DNA of 64,000 nucleotides from Kaistia adipata DSM 17808 (GTDB taxonomy: Bacteria; Pseudomonadota; Alphaproteobacteria; Rhizobiales; Kaistiaceae): NCBI RefSeq assembly GCF_000423225.1, contig NZ_KE383991.1:258217-322216 (forward strand), read 5' to 3'. Position 1 is the first letter of the stretch, and each line of letters opens with the position of its first letter. Of this stretch, positions 25,632 through 34,681 are shown one piece after another. The translations under genes and the position numbers were made by a program. Below the pieces are notes generated by a model, which saw nothing but the letters and a program-made list of their open reading frames with translations, did no database searches and was not told the DNA's origin.

Positions 25632-27455
25632 TCAGGCGTCGGCGCCCGACGCCGCCGAGGCGGCCTCCTTGTTGAGGGGGCGCGCCTCGCGCTTCGGCAC
25701 GGTGAGCGGCTCCGGCTGCACGGTCGGCGTCTTGGCGATGTCGCGACCAGCCGTCAGCAGGCCGCCCAGCTGCTGGTCAGCGAGCCTTTCCGCGTCGCGC
25801 GCGCGGAGGCTCGCCTCGATCTCGACGATGCGCTCGTCGGCGATGCCAAGCCCGGAAAGCGCGGCCGAGCCGAAGCTGAAGGCCGATTCCAGCGTTTCGC
25901 GGATCTGGTAGTTCACGCCCTTGTTGAGCAGGCGCAGCGTATGGCGCCGGTCATAGGAGCGGACATAGATCTGCACGAACGGGAATTCCGACTGGATCAG
26001 CTCGACGATGTGGTCGGTGACCTCCGGCTTGTCGGTGCAGACGGCGACGATCTGCGCGCGCTCGATGCCGGCGGCGCGCAGCACGTCGAGCCGGGTGCCG
26101 TCGCCGAAATAGACCTTGAAGCCGAAGCGCGAGGCGGCGCGGATCATCTCCGCGTCGGAATCGATCGCCGTCACGTCGACGCCCTCGGCGAGCAGGAACT
26201 GAGCCGAGATCTGGCCGAAGCGGCCGAAACCGATCATCAGCACGCGCCCGCCGGCGCCGTCGAAATCCTCGTCCAGCTCCTCCGGCTTCGGCGGCGGCAG
26301 CACCCATTTCAGCGCGAGTACCAGAAGCGGCGTCAGCGCCATCGAGATGATCACGGTCGCCGTCAGCATCGCGTTGATCTCGGCCGAGAAGATGCCGATG
26401 CTGCTGGCCGCGGCGTAGAGCACGAAGGCGAACTCGCCGCCCTGCGCGAGCAGCGCGGCGCGCGTCAGCGCCTCGGCGTGGTCGGCCTTCAGAAGCCGCG
26501 CCACGACATAGATGCCGAACGACTTCAGCGCCATGTAGGCGACGACGCCGAAGGCGATCATCTGCCATTGCCGCGCGATGACGCCGAGATCGAGCGACAT
26601 GCCGACGCTCAGGAAGAACAGGCCGAGCAGGATGCCGCGGAACGGCTCGATATCGGCCTCGAGCTGGTGGCGGAAGCTCGATTCCGACAGCAGCACGCCG
26701 GCGAGGAAGGCGCCCATCGCCATCGACATGCCGCCGATCTGCATGGCGAGCGCGGCGCCGAGCACGACGAGAAGCGCCGCCGCCGTCATCACCTCGCGCG
26801 CCTGCACATTGGCGAGGATGCGGAACATCGGATTGAGCAGCCAGCGCCCGGCGGCGATCAGCGCCGCCAGCGAGCCGAGCGCAATGGCGACCGACAGCCA
26901 GGCCGACTGGCCGGATTCGGCCGCGCCATGCGTGCCGAGCAGCGCGACGATCGCCAGCATCGGCACGATGGCGAGGTCCTCGAGCAGCAGGATCGAGATC
27001 ACGCGCTGGCCGGCCGGCGTCGCCGTGTCGCCGCGCTCCTCCAGGATCTGCATGACGATCGCCGTGGAGGAGAGCACGAAGCCCATGCCGGCGATGAAGG
27101 CGACGGCCGGCGGGAAGCCGGCGATGATGCCGAGCCCGGTCAGGAGCGCGCTGCAGACGACGACCTGCGCCAGGCCGAGGCCGAAGATCTCGCCGCGCAG
27201 GCTCCACAGCCGCGATGGGCGCATCTCCAGGCCGATGATGAACAGGAACAGCACGACGCCGAGCTCGGCGACATGCAGGATCGCCTGCGGATCGGTGAAC
27301 AGCCGGAGGCCCCACGGGCCGATGACGAGGCCGGCGGCGAGGTAGCCGAGCACGGTGCCGAGCCCCAGCCGCTTCGAGATTGGCACGGCGATGACGGCGG
27401 CGCCGAGCAGCGCGACCAGCTGGACGAGGTCGGTTCCCTGGGTTTCGACCGCCAT
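25632..27455 (-). CDS. CPA2 cation:proton antiporter with RCK domain (KefB/KefC type)
   Basis: A 607-residue inner-membrane protein. An N-terminal Na+/H+-exchanger domain of about 12 helices (LVQLVALLGAAVIAVPISKR, LFLFIIGLEM, GGEFAFVLYA) is followed at about 400 by a cytoplasmic TrkA-N/RCK domain with the nucleotide-binding GFGRFG and a trailing ligand region. KefB/C-type systems exchange K+ for H+ and are gated by nucleotides or glutathione adducts. No KefF/G-like ancillary subunit is next to it. The ATG at 27455 places the first helix at the N-terminus. Confidence 0.88.
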   Translation of the reverse strand: MAVETQGTDLVQLVALLGAAVIAVPISKRLGLGTVLGYLAAGLVIGPWGLRLFTDPQAILHVAELGVVLFLFIIGLEMRPSRLWSLRGEIFGLGLAQVVVCSALLTGLGIIAGFPPAVAFIAGMGFVLSSTAIVMQILEERGDTATPAGQRVISILLLEDLAIVPMLAIVALLGTHGAAESGQSAWLSVAIALGSLAALIAAGRWLLNPMFRILANVQAREVMTAAALLVVLGAALAMQIGGMSMAMGAFLAGVLLSESSFRHQLEADIEPFRGILLGLFFLSVGMSLDLGVIARQWQMIAFGVVAYMALKSFGIYVVARLLKADHAEALTRAALLAQGGEFAFVLYAAASSIGIFSAEINAMLTATVIISMALTPLLVLALKWVLPPPKPEELDEDFDGAGGRVLMIGFGRFGQISAQFLLAEGVDVTAIDSDAEMIRAASRFGFKVYFGDGTRLDVLRAAGIERAQIVAVCTDKPEVTDHIVELIQSEFPFVQIYVRSYDRRHTLRLLNKGVNYQIRETLESAFSFGSAALSGLGIADERIVEIEASLRARDAERLADQQLGGLLTAGRDIAKTPTVQPEPLTVPKREARPLNKEAASAASGADA

Positions 27456-27659
27456 GCGGCCTCTCTGTCTGACGTTGGAGGGTGCGCCACGATGGGGCCA
27501 AAAGCCGGCCCATAGCAAGCGCGCATCCGCCACCTTCGAGGTGCCCTGCCCGACCCGCTTTCGCCCGGGAGCAGCGGTGGAGGATGGCCGCGCCGGATTG
27601 TCGCCGGGGTTGTCGCCCGCCGCGGCGATCCCTACACAAGGTGGGAACGGAGAAGTGTC

Positions 27660-29003
27660 ATGACCGCCCTGCCAGATCAGTCCCGCCTTGTCGAAACCGC
27701 GGCGCAGCTCGTCGAGGCCGCGAAGCGGGCCGGGGCGGACGCCGCCGACGCCGTGGCGTTCCGCCGGGTCGGCCTGTCGATCGATATCCGCAACGGCGCG
27801 GTCGAGGAGACCGGACGCTCGGAAGGCGACGAGCTGGCGCTGCGCGTCTTCGTCGGCGAGCGTCATGCCAGCGTCTCGACCAACGGCCTGTCGCCGGCGG
27901 CCGAGCTTGCCGAGCGCGCCGTCGCCATGGCGAGGGTGGCGCCGGAGGACCGGTTCGCCGGCCTAGCGCCGGCCGATCGCCTGGCCAGGCATTTTCCCGA
28001 ACTCGACCTGCTCGATTCGTCGGTGCCGTCGGTCGAGACGCTGATCGAGCGGGCGACGCGGGCCGAGACGGCCCTGCTCGCCGTGCCCGGCGTTTCGAAA
28101 TCGGGCGGCACCTCGGCCGGCTGGGCGTTGTCCGGCGCCGTCCTCGTCACCTCGCACGGCTTCACCGGCTCCTATCTCGGCTCGCGCCACAGCGTCTCGG
28201 CGACGGCGATCGCCGGCGAAGGCACCGGCATGGAACGCGACTATGACGGCCTGTCGAAGATCCATGCCGAGGACCTGCCCGACCCGGCCGAGATCGGCCG
28301 GCGCGCCGCCGAGCGGGCCGTCAGGCGCCTGAATCCGGTGCAGATGCCGACCGGAACGGCCACCGTCGTCTACGATCCGCGCGTCGCGGTGAGCCTGATC
28401 GGCCACCTCGCCGGCGCGGTGAACGGCAGCGCCATCGCCCGCAAGGCGAGCTTCCTGCAGAAGGCGCTGGGCGAGGCTATCTTCGCGCCCGGCATCCGCA
28501 TCACCGACGACCCGCACCGCGTCCGCGGCCTCGCCTCGCGCCCGTTCGATGGCGAAGGCGTGGCGTCGGAGCCTTTCGACCTGATCCGCGACGGCGTGCT
28601 GGAGCGCTGGTTCCTCGACAGCGCCACGGCGCGCGAGCTCGGGCTGGAGACCAATGGCCGCGCGGTCGGCGGCGGCAGCAACCCGCATCCGAGCGCCACC
28701 AACCTGACGCTGCTGCCGGGCGAGAAGTCGCCCGAGGCGCTGATCGCCGATGTCGGCGACGGCTTCTACCTGACCGAGCTGATCGGCCATGGCGCCAACG
28801 GCGTCACCGGCGATTACAGCCGCGGCGCCTCCGGCTACCGCATCCGCAACGGCCAGCTCGCCGAGGCGGTCAGCGAGATCACCATCGCCGGCAACATGCG
28901 CGACATGTTCCGCCGCCTCGTCGCCGCGAACGACCTCGAATACCGCTATGCCTTCAACGCGCCGACCGTGGCGATCGAGGGCATGATGATTGCCGGGCGC
29001 TGA
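27660..29003 (+). CDS. pmbA: Metalloprotease-like protein PmbA/TldE
   Basis: A 447-residue TldD/PmbA-family protein with the C-terminal glycine-rich block GANGVTGDYSRGASGYRIRNG and EITIAGNMRDMFRRL characteristic of PmbA (TldE). The HExxxH zinc motif of TldD is absent, as expected for TldE, which needs a TldD partner to degrade unfolded or modified peptides (in E. coli, microcin B17 and CcdA). No tldD is in the window. Its stop lies 4 bp before the next start, forming the head of a long operon. Confidence 0.88.
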   Translation: MTALPDQSRLVETAAQLVEAAKRAGADAADAVAFRRVGLSIDIRNGAVEETGRSEGDELALRVFVGERHASVSTNGLSPAAELAERAVAMARVAPEDRFAGLAPADRLARHFPELDLLDSSVPSVETLIERATRAETALLAVPGVSKSGGTSAGWALSGAVLVTSHGFTGSYLGSRHSVSATAIAGEGTGMERDYDGLSKIHAEDLPDPAEIGRRAAERAVRRLNPVQMPTGTATVVYDPRVAVSLIGHLAGAVNGSAIARKASFLQKALGEAIFAPGIRITDDPHRVRGLASRPFDGEGVASEPFDLIRDGVLERWFLDSATARELGLETNGRAVGGGSNPHPSATNLTLLPGEKSPEALIADVGDGFYLTELIGHGANGVTGDYSRGASGYRIRNGQLAEAVSEITIAGNMRDMFRRLVAANDLEYRYAFNAPTVAIEGMMIAGR

Positions 29004-29007
29004 TCCC

Positions 29008-29814
29008 GTGGCCGAGGATCTGGCCCTTCTGGTCGACGCGGCGCGCGCGGCCGGCGAGATCGCGCTCGGCTATTTCCGGCGCGACCCGAAGGTCTGGATC
29101 AAGGGCGTGAGTTCGCCGGTCAGCGAGGCCGACATCGCCGCCGACGAGGCGCTGCACCGGATCCTGACGGCGGCGCGGCCCGACTATGGCTGGCTGTCGG
29201 AGGAAAGCGTCGACACGCCCGACCGGCTGGCCCGACGGCGCGTCTTCGTCGTCGACCCGATCGACGGCACGCGCGGCTTCATCGAGGGCCACCCCGACTG
29301 GTGCGTCTCGGTCGCCATCGTCGAGGGAGACGCGCCCGTGGCGGCCGCCCTCTATGCGCCGGCGCGCGATGAGATGTTCACCGCGGCGGCAATGGCGGGG
29401 GCGCGACTGAACGGCGCGCCCATCGCCGTCAGCGGCCGCGCGACACTGGCCGGCGCCCGCGTCGCCGGACCGGCGCGACATCTGAAAGCCATGGCGGAAC
29501 ACGGCATGGACGCGACGGAACGCCGCTTCACCCCGTCGCTCGCCTATCGTTTCGCGCTGGTCGCGGCCGGCCGCGTCGATGTCGCGACGGCGCGCTCCGG
29601 CGCCTATGATTGGGATCTTGCGGCAGTGGACCTTTTGGTGCACGAAGCAGGCGGAACGCTGCGCGATCTGGGCGGCGGCCGGCTCCGCTTCAATGGCGTC
29701 GAGCCGCGCCATCCGTCCCTGATCGCTTCGACTCCCGCGCTCGCGTCGGCGGCCGAGGCGATCATCGCCGAGGTCGAGGCGGGGCATGCGGCCCCGGGTT
29801 CTACCGCGCGCTAG
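29008..29814 (+). CDS. Inositol monophosphatase family phosphatase (CysQ-like)
   Basis: A 268-residue Mg/Li-sensitive phosphatase with the metal-site motifs SEESV, DPIDGTRGFIEGHPDW and GAYDWDLAAVDLLV. The short INDEL pattern is nearest to 3'(2'),5'-bisphosphate nucleotidase CysQ, which clears PAP from sulfate assimilation, but inositol phosphatase activity cannot be excluded. I choose the GTG at 29008, four bases after the pmbA stop; the longer TTG form would overlap pmbA. It precedes the DUF4170 and lipid A genes, an order conserved in rhizobia. Confidence 0.83.
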   Translation: MAEDLALLVDAARAAGEIALGYFRRDPKVWIKGVSSPVSEADIAADEALHRILTAARPDYGWLSEESVDTPDRLARRRVFVVDPIDGTRGFIEGHPDWCVSVAIVEGDAPVAAALYAPARDEMFTAAAMAGARLNGAPIAVSGRATLAGARVAGPARHLKAMAEHGMDATERRFTPSLAYRFALVAAGRVDVATARSGAYDWDLAAVDLLVHEAGGTLRDLGGGRLRFNGVEPRHPSLIASTPALASAAEAIIAEVEAGHAAPGSTAR

Positions 29815-29853
29815 GCTCGCGCGGCGTCGGTTTGGACAAGGAGACGTCAACAC

Positions 29854-30090
29854 ATGACTGGTACGGACAAGCAGCTTCTGCATCTGGTGTTCGGAGGCGA
29901 GCTGAGCGCGGTCGGATCGATGGAGTTCGCCGATCTCTCGAAGCTCGACATCGTCGGCATCTACCCCAACTACAAGACCGCCTATGACGCCTGGAAGCAG
30001 GCGGCGCAGGGCTCGGTCGACAATGCGCAGACGCGCTATTTCATCGTGCATCTGCACAGGCTGCTCGATCCGGAAGCGACGACCGGCTGA
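29854..30090 (+). CDS. DUF4170 protein
   Basis: A 78-residue protein with the DUF4170 core LLHLVFGGELSAVG, IVGIYPNYKTAYDAWKQAA, SVDNAQTRYFIVHLHRLLDP. Function is unknown, but the gene is placed directly ahead of the lipid A acyltransferase and kdtA in many Hyphomicrobiales, so a link to envelope assembly is likely. GACAAGGAGACG gives a good ribosome-binding site. Confidence 0.83.
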   Translation: MTGTDKQLLHLVFGGELSAVGSMEFADLSKLDIVGIYPNYKTAYDAWKQAAQGSVDNAQTRYFIVHLHRLLDPEATTG

Positions 30091-30116
30091 GGACGCCGCC
30101 CTTGCGCCGCGGCGCC

Positions 30117-30911
30117 ATGGCGGAAATCAACGCCGCCGCGGCTGCGGCGGCCGGAAGGGACAGGACGGATTTGGCTGACGCTCAGGCAAAGAGGCGCGCG
30201 AAGCGCCCGGGTCTCCTCAAGAGGATCGCGACCTCGGACCAGGCGACCCGGCTCGCCGGCCGCACGGCTGCCGCTTACCTGCGCTTCGTCCGGCGCACCA
30301 GCACGCTCGAATTCGAACCGAGCGAGCCCTACGAATATTTCGGCCATCTGCTGCCCGGCATCGTCGCCATGTGGCACGGCCAGCACCTGATGGTGCCGTT
30401 CATCCGCCGCGAGGGCCACGACGTCCGCGTCATGATCTCGCGCCATCGCGACGGCGAGATCAACGCCATCGCCGCCGAGAGCCTCGGCCTCGGCACGGTG
30501 CGCGCCTCGGCGGCGCGCTCGGCCTCGCGCGTCATCGAGAAGGGCGGCCTGCGCGGCTTCCTCGAGATGAAGGCGGCGCTCGCCCAGGGCGCCACCGTCG
30601 CGATGACCGCCGACCTCTCGAATCAGAAGTCGCGCCGCGCCGGCCCCGGCATCGTCATGCTGGCGCGCGCCTCGGGCCGGCCGATCGTGCCGGTCGCCGT
30701 CGCCACCAGCCGCCATTTCGTCATCCGCAACTGGGACCGCACCACGGTCAACCTGCCTTTCAGCAAGGGCATCTGCATCTTCGGCACGCCGATCTACGTG
30801 CCGGAGGACGCCGACGACGCGCTGATCGAGCAGAAGCGGCAGGAGCTCGAGGCCGAGCTCAACCGCATCACCGAGCGCGCCTATCAGCGGGTCGGCAAGC
30901 CGAATGTCTGA
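30117..30911 (+). CDS. Lysophospholipid/lipid A acyltransferase-like protein (DUF374)
   Basis: A 264-residue protein of the DUF374 branch of the LPLAT superfamily (KRIATSDQATRLAGRTAAAYLRFV, WHGQHLMVPFI, ISRHRDGEINA, MTADLSNQKSRRAGPGIVMLA). The canonical HxxxxD is represented by HGQHLM and RHRDGE, as in this branch. It is thought to act in lipid A or related lipid acylation because it is coupled to kdtA and lpxK; the exact reaction is unproven. The start at ATG 30117 is chosen over TTG 30102. It overlaps kdtA by 8 bp. Confidence 0.78.
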   Translation: MAEINAAAAAAAGRDRTDLADAQAKRRAKRPGLLKRIATSDQATRLAGRTAAAYLRFVRRTSTLEFEPSEPYEYFGHLLPGIVAMWHGQHLMVPFIRREGHDVRVMISRHRDGEINAIAAESLGLGTVRASAARSASRVIEKGGLRGFLEMKAALAQGATVAMTADLSNQKSRRAGPGIVMLARASGRPIVPVAVATSRHFVIRNWDRTTVNLPFSKGICIFGTPIYVPEDADDALIEQKRQELEAELNRITERAYQRVGKPNV

Positions 30912-32250
30912 GCGCCCCGGGCCGGTCCTGACCACCTATCGTCTTGCCGGCCATCTGGCGCGCCCGCTCGTCCCCCTGCTCCTCGCCTACCGCACCAGCC
31001 GGGGCAAGGAGGATCCCGCCCGCCGCGGCGAGCGCTATGGCCGCACGCCCCTGGCGCGGCCGGCCGGCGCGCTGGTCTGGGTCCATGCCGCGAGCGTCGG
31101 CGAGACGAACGCGGTCATCCCGCTCGTCCGCCGCATCGTCGAGGAAGGCGTCAACGTCCTCTTCACCACCGTCACCGTGACGAGCGCGGCCGAGGCGGCG
31201 AAGCGCCTGCCGAAGGGCGCCGTGCATCAGTATGCGCCGCTCGACATCGCGCCCTATGTCGACCGCTTCCTCGACCATTGGCGGCCCGACCTCGCCCTCA
31301 CCGTCGAATCGGAGATCTGGCCGGCCAAGATGGGCCGGCTGGCGGCGCGCCGCATTCCGCAGATCTTCGTCAATGCGCGCATGTCGGAGCGTTCCTTCGC
31401 CCGCTGGCAGAAGCTCGCCACCGGACGCGACAACCTCTTCTCGCTGGTGACGATGGCGCTGGCGCAGAGCGAGGGCGACGGCGAACGCCTCGCCGCGCTC
31501 GGCATGCGCGACGTTCGCGTCACCGGCAATCTGAAATTCGACGTGCCGCCGCCGCATGCGGAGCCGGAGGCCGTCGCGCGCTTCCAGCAGCTCGTCGAAG
31601 GCCGCTCTGTGTTCGTCGCCGCCTCGACGCATGAGGGCGAGGAAGAGGTCGTCGCCGCGGCGCACAAGGTGCTGCGCCATCGCCGGCCCGATCTCCTGAC
31701 CATCGTCGTGCCGCGCCATCCCGTGCGCGGCGCCGCCATCCGCGAGCAGCTCGCCGCCAAGGGGCTGGTCGTGGCGCAGCGCAGCCTCGACGAACCGATC
31801 ACGCCCGAGACCGACATCTATCTCGCCGACACGCTGGGCGAGCTCGGCATCTTCTACCGCGTCGCGCCGATCGCCTTCATCGGCGGGACGCTGGTACCGG
31901 TCGGCGGTCACAATCCGATCGAGCCGGCGCAGCTGAACGCCGCCATCCTGCACGGCCCGCATGTGCACAACGCAGCCGAGATCTACGCCGCGCTCGACCG
32001 CACCGGCCGCGCCGAGGTGGTGCGCAGCTCCGAGCAGCTCGCCAAGGTGCTCGACGAGCTCTTCGCCGATCCGAACGCCATGCGCCGCCGCGCCACCAAG
32101 GCGGCCGAGGCGATCGCCACCTTCACCGGCGCGCTCGACGCGACCATGCGGGCGCTGGTGCCCTATCTCGAGCCGCTCGCGATCGCCGCGCGGCTGGAGG
32201 GCGGGAACCGCGCCGGCGACGCGCCATCGGGCCGGGGACCGACGCGATGA
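30904..32250 (+). CDS. waaA: 3-deoxy-D-manno-octulosonic acid transferase
   Basis: A 448-residue membrane-anchored GT30 glycosyltransferase (also called KdtA), which adds Kdo residues from CMP-Kdo to the lipid A precursor. Visible are the N-terminal hydrophobic anchor, WVHAASVGETNAVIPLV, FTTVTVTSAAEAAKRLP, LTVESEIWP, and GGTLVPVGGHNPIEPAQ near the C-terminus. It overlaps both the acyltransferase (8 bp) and lpxK (4 bp), so translation of the three is coupled. Confidence 0.94.
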   Translation: MSERPGPVLTTYRLAGHLARPLVPLLLAYRTSRGKEDPARRGERYGRTPLARPAGALVWVHAASVGETNAVIPLVRRIVEEGVNVLFTTVTVTSAAEAAKRLPKGAVHQYAPLDIAPYVDRFLDHWRPDLALTVESEIWPAKMGRLAARRIPQIFVNARMSERSFARWQKLATGRDNLFSLVTMALAQSEGDGERLAALGMRDVRVTGNLKFDVPPPHAEPEAVARFQQLVEGRSVFVAASTHEGEEEVVAAAHKVLRHRRPDLLTIVVPRHPVRGAAIREQLAAKGLVVAQRSLDEPITPETDIYLADTLGELGIFYRVAPIAFIGGTLVPVGGHNPIEPAQLNAAILHGPHVHNAAEIYAALDRTGRAEVVRSSEQLAKVLDELFADPNAMRRRATKAAEAIATFTGALDATMRALVPYLEPLAIAARLEGGNRAGDAPSGRGPTR

Positions 32251-33263
32251 TCGAGGCGCCGCGCTTCTGGTGGCTGCAACGGCTCTCCGTGCCGGCCCTG
32301 CTGCTTTCGCCGATCGCCGGCCTCTACGGCTATGTCGCCGGCCGTCGCATGCGCGGCGCGCCGAAGGCGACGGCGGCCGTCCCCGTCATCTGCATCGGCA
32401 ACTACGTGGTCGGCGGCGCCGGCAAGACGCCGACGGCGCTCGCCGTGGCGAGGATCGCGCGCGGCATGGGGCTGAAGCCCGGCTTCCTGACGCGCGGCTA
32501 TGGCGGCAAGGCGCCGCCTCCCCTGCTCGTCGATCCGGCGCTGCATGGCGCGACCGAGGTCGGCGACGAGGCGCTGCTTCTCGCCGCGGCCGGCCCGGTC
32601 GTCGTCTCGCCGGACCGCCCGGCCGGCCTGCCGCTGCTCGCCGAGCAGGGCGTCGACCTGATCCTCATGGATGATGGCTTCCAGAACCCGTCGCTGCGCA
32701 AGGACCTGACGCTGATCGTCGTCGACGGCGCGGCCGGCATCGGCAATGGCCGCGTCATCCCGTCCGGGCCGCTGCGCGCGCCGCTCCGGACCCAGATCGT
32801 CCGATCCGACGCGGTCGTCGTGGTCGGCCCCGGCAAGGCCGGCGACCGCATGGTCCGCCGCATCGCGCGGGCCGGTCGCATCGTGCTGCGCGGCGCCATC
32901 GCGCCAGCCGTTCAGCGTGACTGGGGCGAGCGTCCGTTTCTCGCCTTCGCCGGCATCGGCCGGCCGGAGAAGTTCTTCAACACGCTCGACCGGGCCGGCG
33001 TGCCGCTCGCCGACGTGAAGGGATTTCCCGACCACCACCTCTATTCGGAGGAGGACGCCCGCAAGCTGCTGGCGCGCGCCGAACAGGACGGGCTCGGCCT
33101 GATCACGACGAGCAAGGACCACGCTCGCCTCGCCCGCCTGGACGGCGAGCGCGCGAAGTTGCGCGAGAAAGTCGTGGTGTTCGACGTGGCGATGACGTTC
33201 GAGAACGAGGACCGCATCGCCGGCCTCATCGCCGAGACCGTCCGCAAGGTTCGGACGCGCTAG
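32247..33263 (+). CDS. lpxK: Tetraacyldisaccharide 4'-kinase
   Basis: A 338-residue kinase which phosphorylates the 4'-position of the lipid A disaccharide at the inner membrane. The P-loop VGGAGKTPT is preceded by CIGNYVVG; LTRGYGG and the LMDDGFQNPSLRKDL motif are present. A membrane-associating N-terminal helix (LLLSPIAGLYGYVAGRRM) is visible. It is the last gene of the operon, closed by the terminator at 33286-33310. Confidence 0.95.
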   Translation: MIEAPRFWWLQRLSVPALLLSPIAGLYGYVAGRRMRGAPKATAAVPVICIGNYVVGGAGKTPTALAVARIARGMGLKPGFLTRGYGGKAPPPLLVDPALHGATEVGDEALLLAAAGPVVVSPDRPAGLPLLAEQGVDLILMDDGFQNPSLRKDLTLIVVDGAAGIGNGRVIPSGPLRAPLRTQIVRSDAVVVVGPGKAGDRMVRRIARAGRIVLRGAIAPAVQRDWGERPFLAFAGIGRPEKFFNTLDRAGVPLADVKGFPDHHLYSEEDARKLLARAEQDGLGLITTSKDHARLARLDGERAKLREKVVVFDVAMTFENEDRIAGLIAETVRKVRTR

Positions 33264-33285
33264 CCGGCAGGCACCCCAGAAAAAC

Positions 33286-33310
33286 GAAAGCGGCCCGTAG
33301 GGCCGCTTTC
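33286..33310. terminator. Bidirectional intrinsic terminator
   Basis: 11-bp perfect stem GAAAGCGGCCC / GGGCCGCTTTC with loop GTA. AAAAAC on the left serves the minus-strand M16 gene; the plus-strand tail is weaker. It separates convergent lpxK and M16 genes. Confidence 0.8.
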
Positions 33311-33357
33311 CACTTGGCCGGTCGCCCTTGGCGACCGGAGACGGATCACGCCCGCCC

Positions 33358-34665
33358 TCAGCTTTCGTGCGGACCGACGCGGACGACGAGGTCGGTTCCG
33401 GTCGAGAACATCTTCTGCGAGGCGTCCTTCACGTCCTTGAGCGTCACGGCGTCGATCATGTCGTTGCGCTTCTCGACATAGTCGATGCCGAGATCCTCGA
33501 GCAGGATGCCGAGCAGCTGGCGCGCGATCTTGGACGAGGAATCGAAGCGCAGCGCATAGGATCCGGTCAGGAAGCTCTTGGCCTTGGCCAGCTCATCCTC
33601 GGTCGGGCCATCCTTGGCGAGACGGGTCATCTCGCCCTTGATCAGCTCCACCGTCTCGCCGGCACGGTCGGCGCGGGTCGCCGTGCTGCCGGCGATGACG
33701 GCCGAATGGCGCGACGGCAGCAGCATGGTGCCGACCGAATAGGCGAGACCGCGACGCTCGCGCACTTCCTCATAGAGGCGCGACGAGAAGGTGCCGCCGC
33801 CGAGGATGTGGTTGGCGACGAAGGAGGCCATGAAGTCCGGCGCGTCACGGCGCGGGCCGGGGCCGCCGAAGCGGATCACCGTCTGCGGGTTCGGCATGTC
33901 GATCTCGACATTGCCGCCCTTGGGCGCCACGTCGGCGATGGCGACCAGCTCGGCCTTCTCGGGCAGCGGCCCGAACACCTGATCGAGCATGGCGGCGACG
34001 GCCTTGGCGTCGATCGCGCCGACGACGACGACCTTCAGATTGTCGCGGGCGAAGGTCTTGTCGCGGAAGGCGCGCAGGTCCTCGACCGTGATCGCCTTGA
34101 CGCTCTCGACGGTGCCCTCGCTCGGCTGGCCATAGGGGTGGCCGGGATAGGCGGTGGCGCGCATGGCGTCGCCCGCGACCGATTCCGGCTGCTTCTTCGC
34201 CTCGTTGATGCCGACGGTGATCTGGGCGCGGATGCGCTCCACCGGCTCGGTATCGAAGCGCGGCTTCTGCACGGCGATCGCCAGCAGGTCGAAGGCCTCC
34301 TGCTTGTTCTCGGCCAGCGTCTTCAGCGTGCCGAAGAACTCGTCCCGGCCGGCGTCGAAGGAGAGGCCGATCGAGAGGTCGTCGAGCTTGGCCTGGAAGG
34401 CCTTGCTGTCCATGTCGCCGGCGCCCTCGTCGAGCAGGCCGGAGAGCATGTTGGCGATGCCGGGCTTTTCCATCGGGTCCTGCGCCGAACCGCCGGAGAA
34501 GGCGAAGTTCACCGCCACGATCGGCACGGCATAGTCCTCGACCAGCCAGGCCTCGATGCCGGCAGGGCTGACGACCTGCTGGATCTCCATCGCCTGGCTC
34601 AGCGGAGCGAACAGGAAGAAGCCGACCAGGGCGAGGCCCGCGCGCGCGAACAGATTGGCCATCAT
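33358..34665 (-). CDS. M16 peptidase-like protein, catalytically inactive partner
   Basis: A 435-residue secreted M16 (pitrilysin) family protein with a signal peptide (MMANLFARAGLALVGFFLFA). The zinc motif HxxEH is missing: the aligned stretch reads KPGIANMLSGLLDEGAG. The Arg/Tyr substrate residues of the C-terminal half are kept (SSRLYEEVRERRGLAYSV). Inactive M16 subunits pair with an active one to form a heterodimer, and the active partner lies 16 bp upstream. The start ATG at 34665 leads directly into the signal sequence. Confidence 0.85.
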   Translation of the reverse strand: MMANLFARAGLALVGFFLFAPLSQAMEIQQVVSPAGIEAWLVEDYAVPIVAVNFAFSGGSAQDPMEKPGIANMLSGLLDEGAGDMDSKAFQAKLDDLSIGLSFDAGRDEFFGTLKTLAENKQEAFDLLAIAVQKPRFDTEPVERIRAQITVGINEAKKQPESVAGDAMRATAYPGHPYGQPSEGTVESVKAITVEDLRAFRDKTFARDNLKVVVVGAIDAKAVAAMLDQVFGPLPEKAELVAIADVAPKGGNVEIDMPNPQTVIRFGGPGPRRDAPDFMASFVANHILGGGTFSSRLYEEVRERRGLAYSVGTMLLPSRHSAVIAGSTATRADRAGETVELIKGEMTRLAKDGPTEDELAKAKSFLTGSYALRFDSSSKIARQLLGILLEDLGIDYVEKRNDMIDAVTLKDVKDASQKMFSTGTDLVVRVGPHES

Positions 34666-34681
34666 GTCATTTCCCCGTCGG

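Noticed and set aside
25632..27515. Long plus-strand frame over the antiporter gene
   Set aside because: It is the antisense shadow of the KefB-type gene, which has full domain support on the minus strand.
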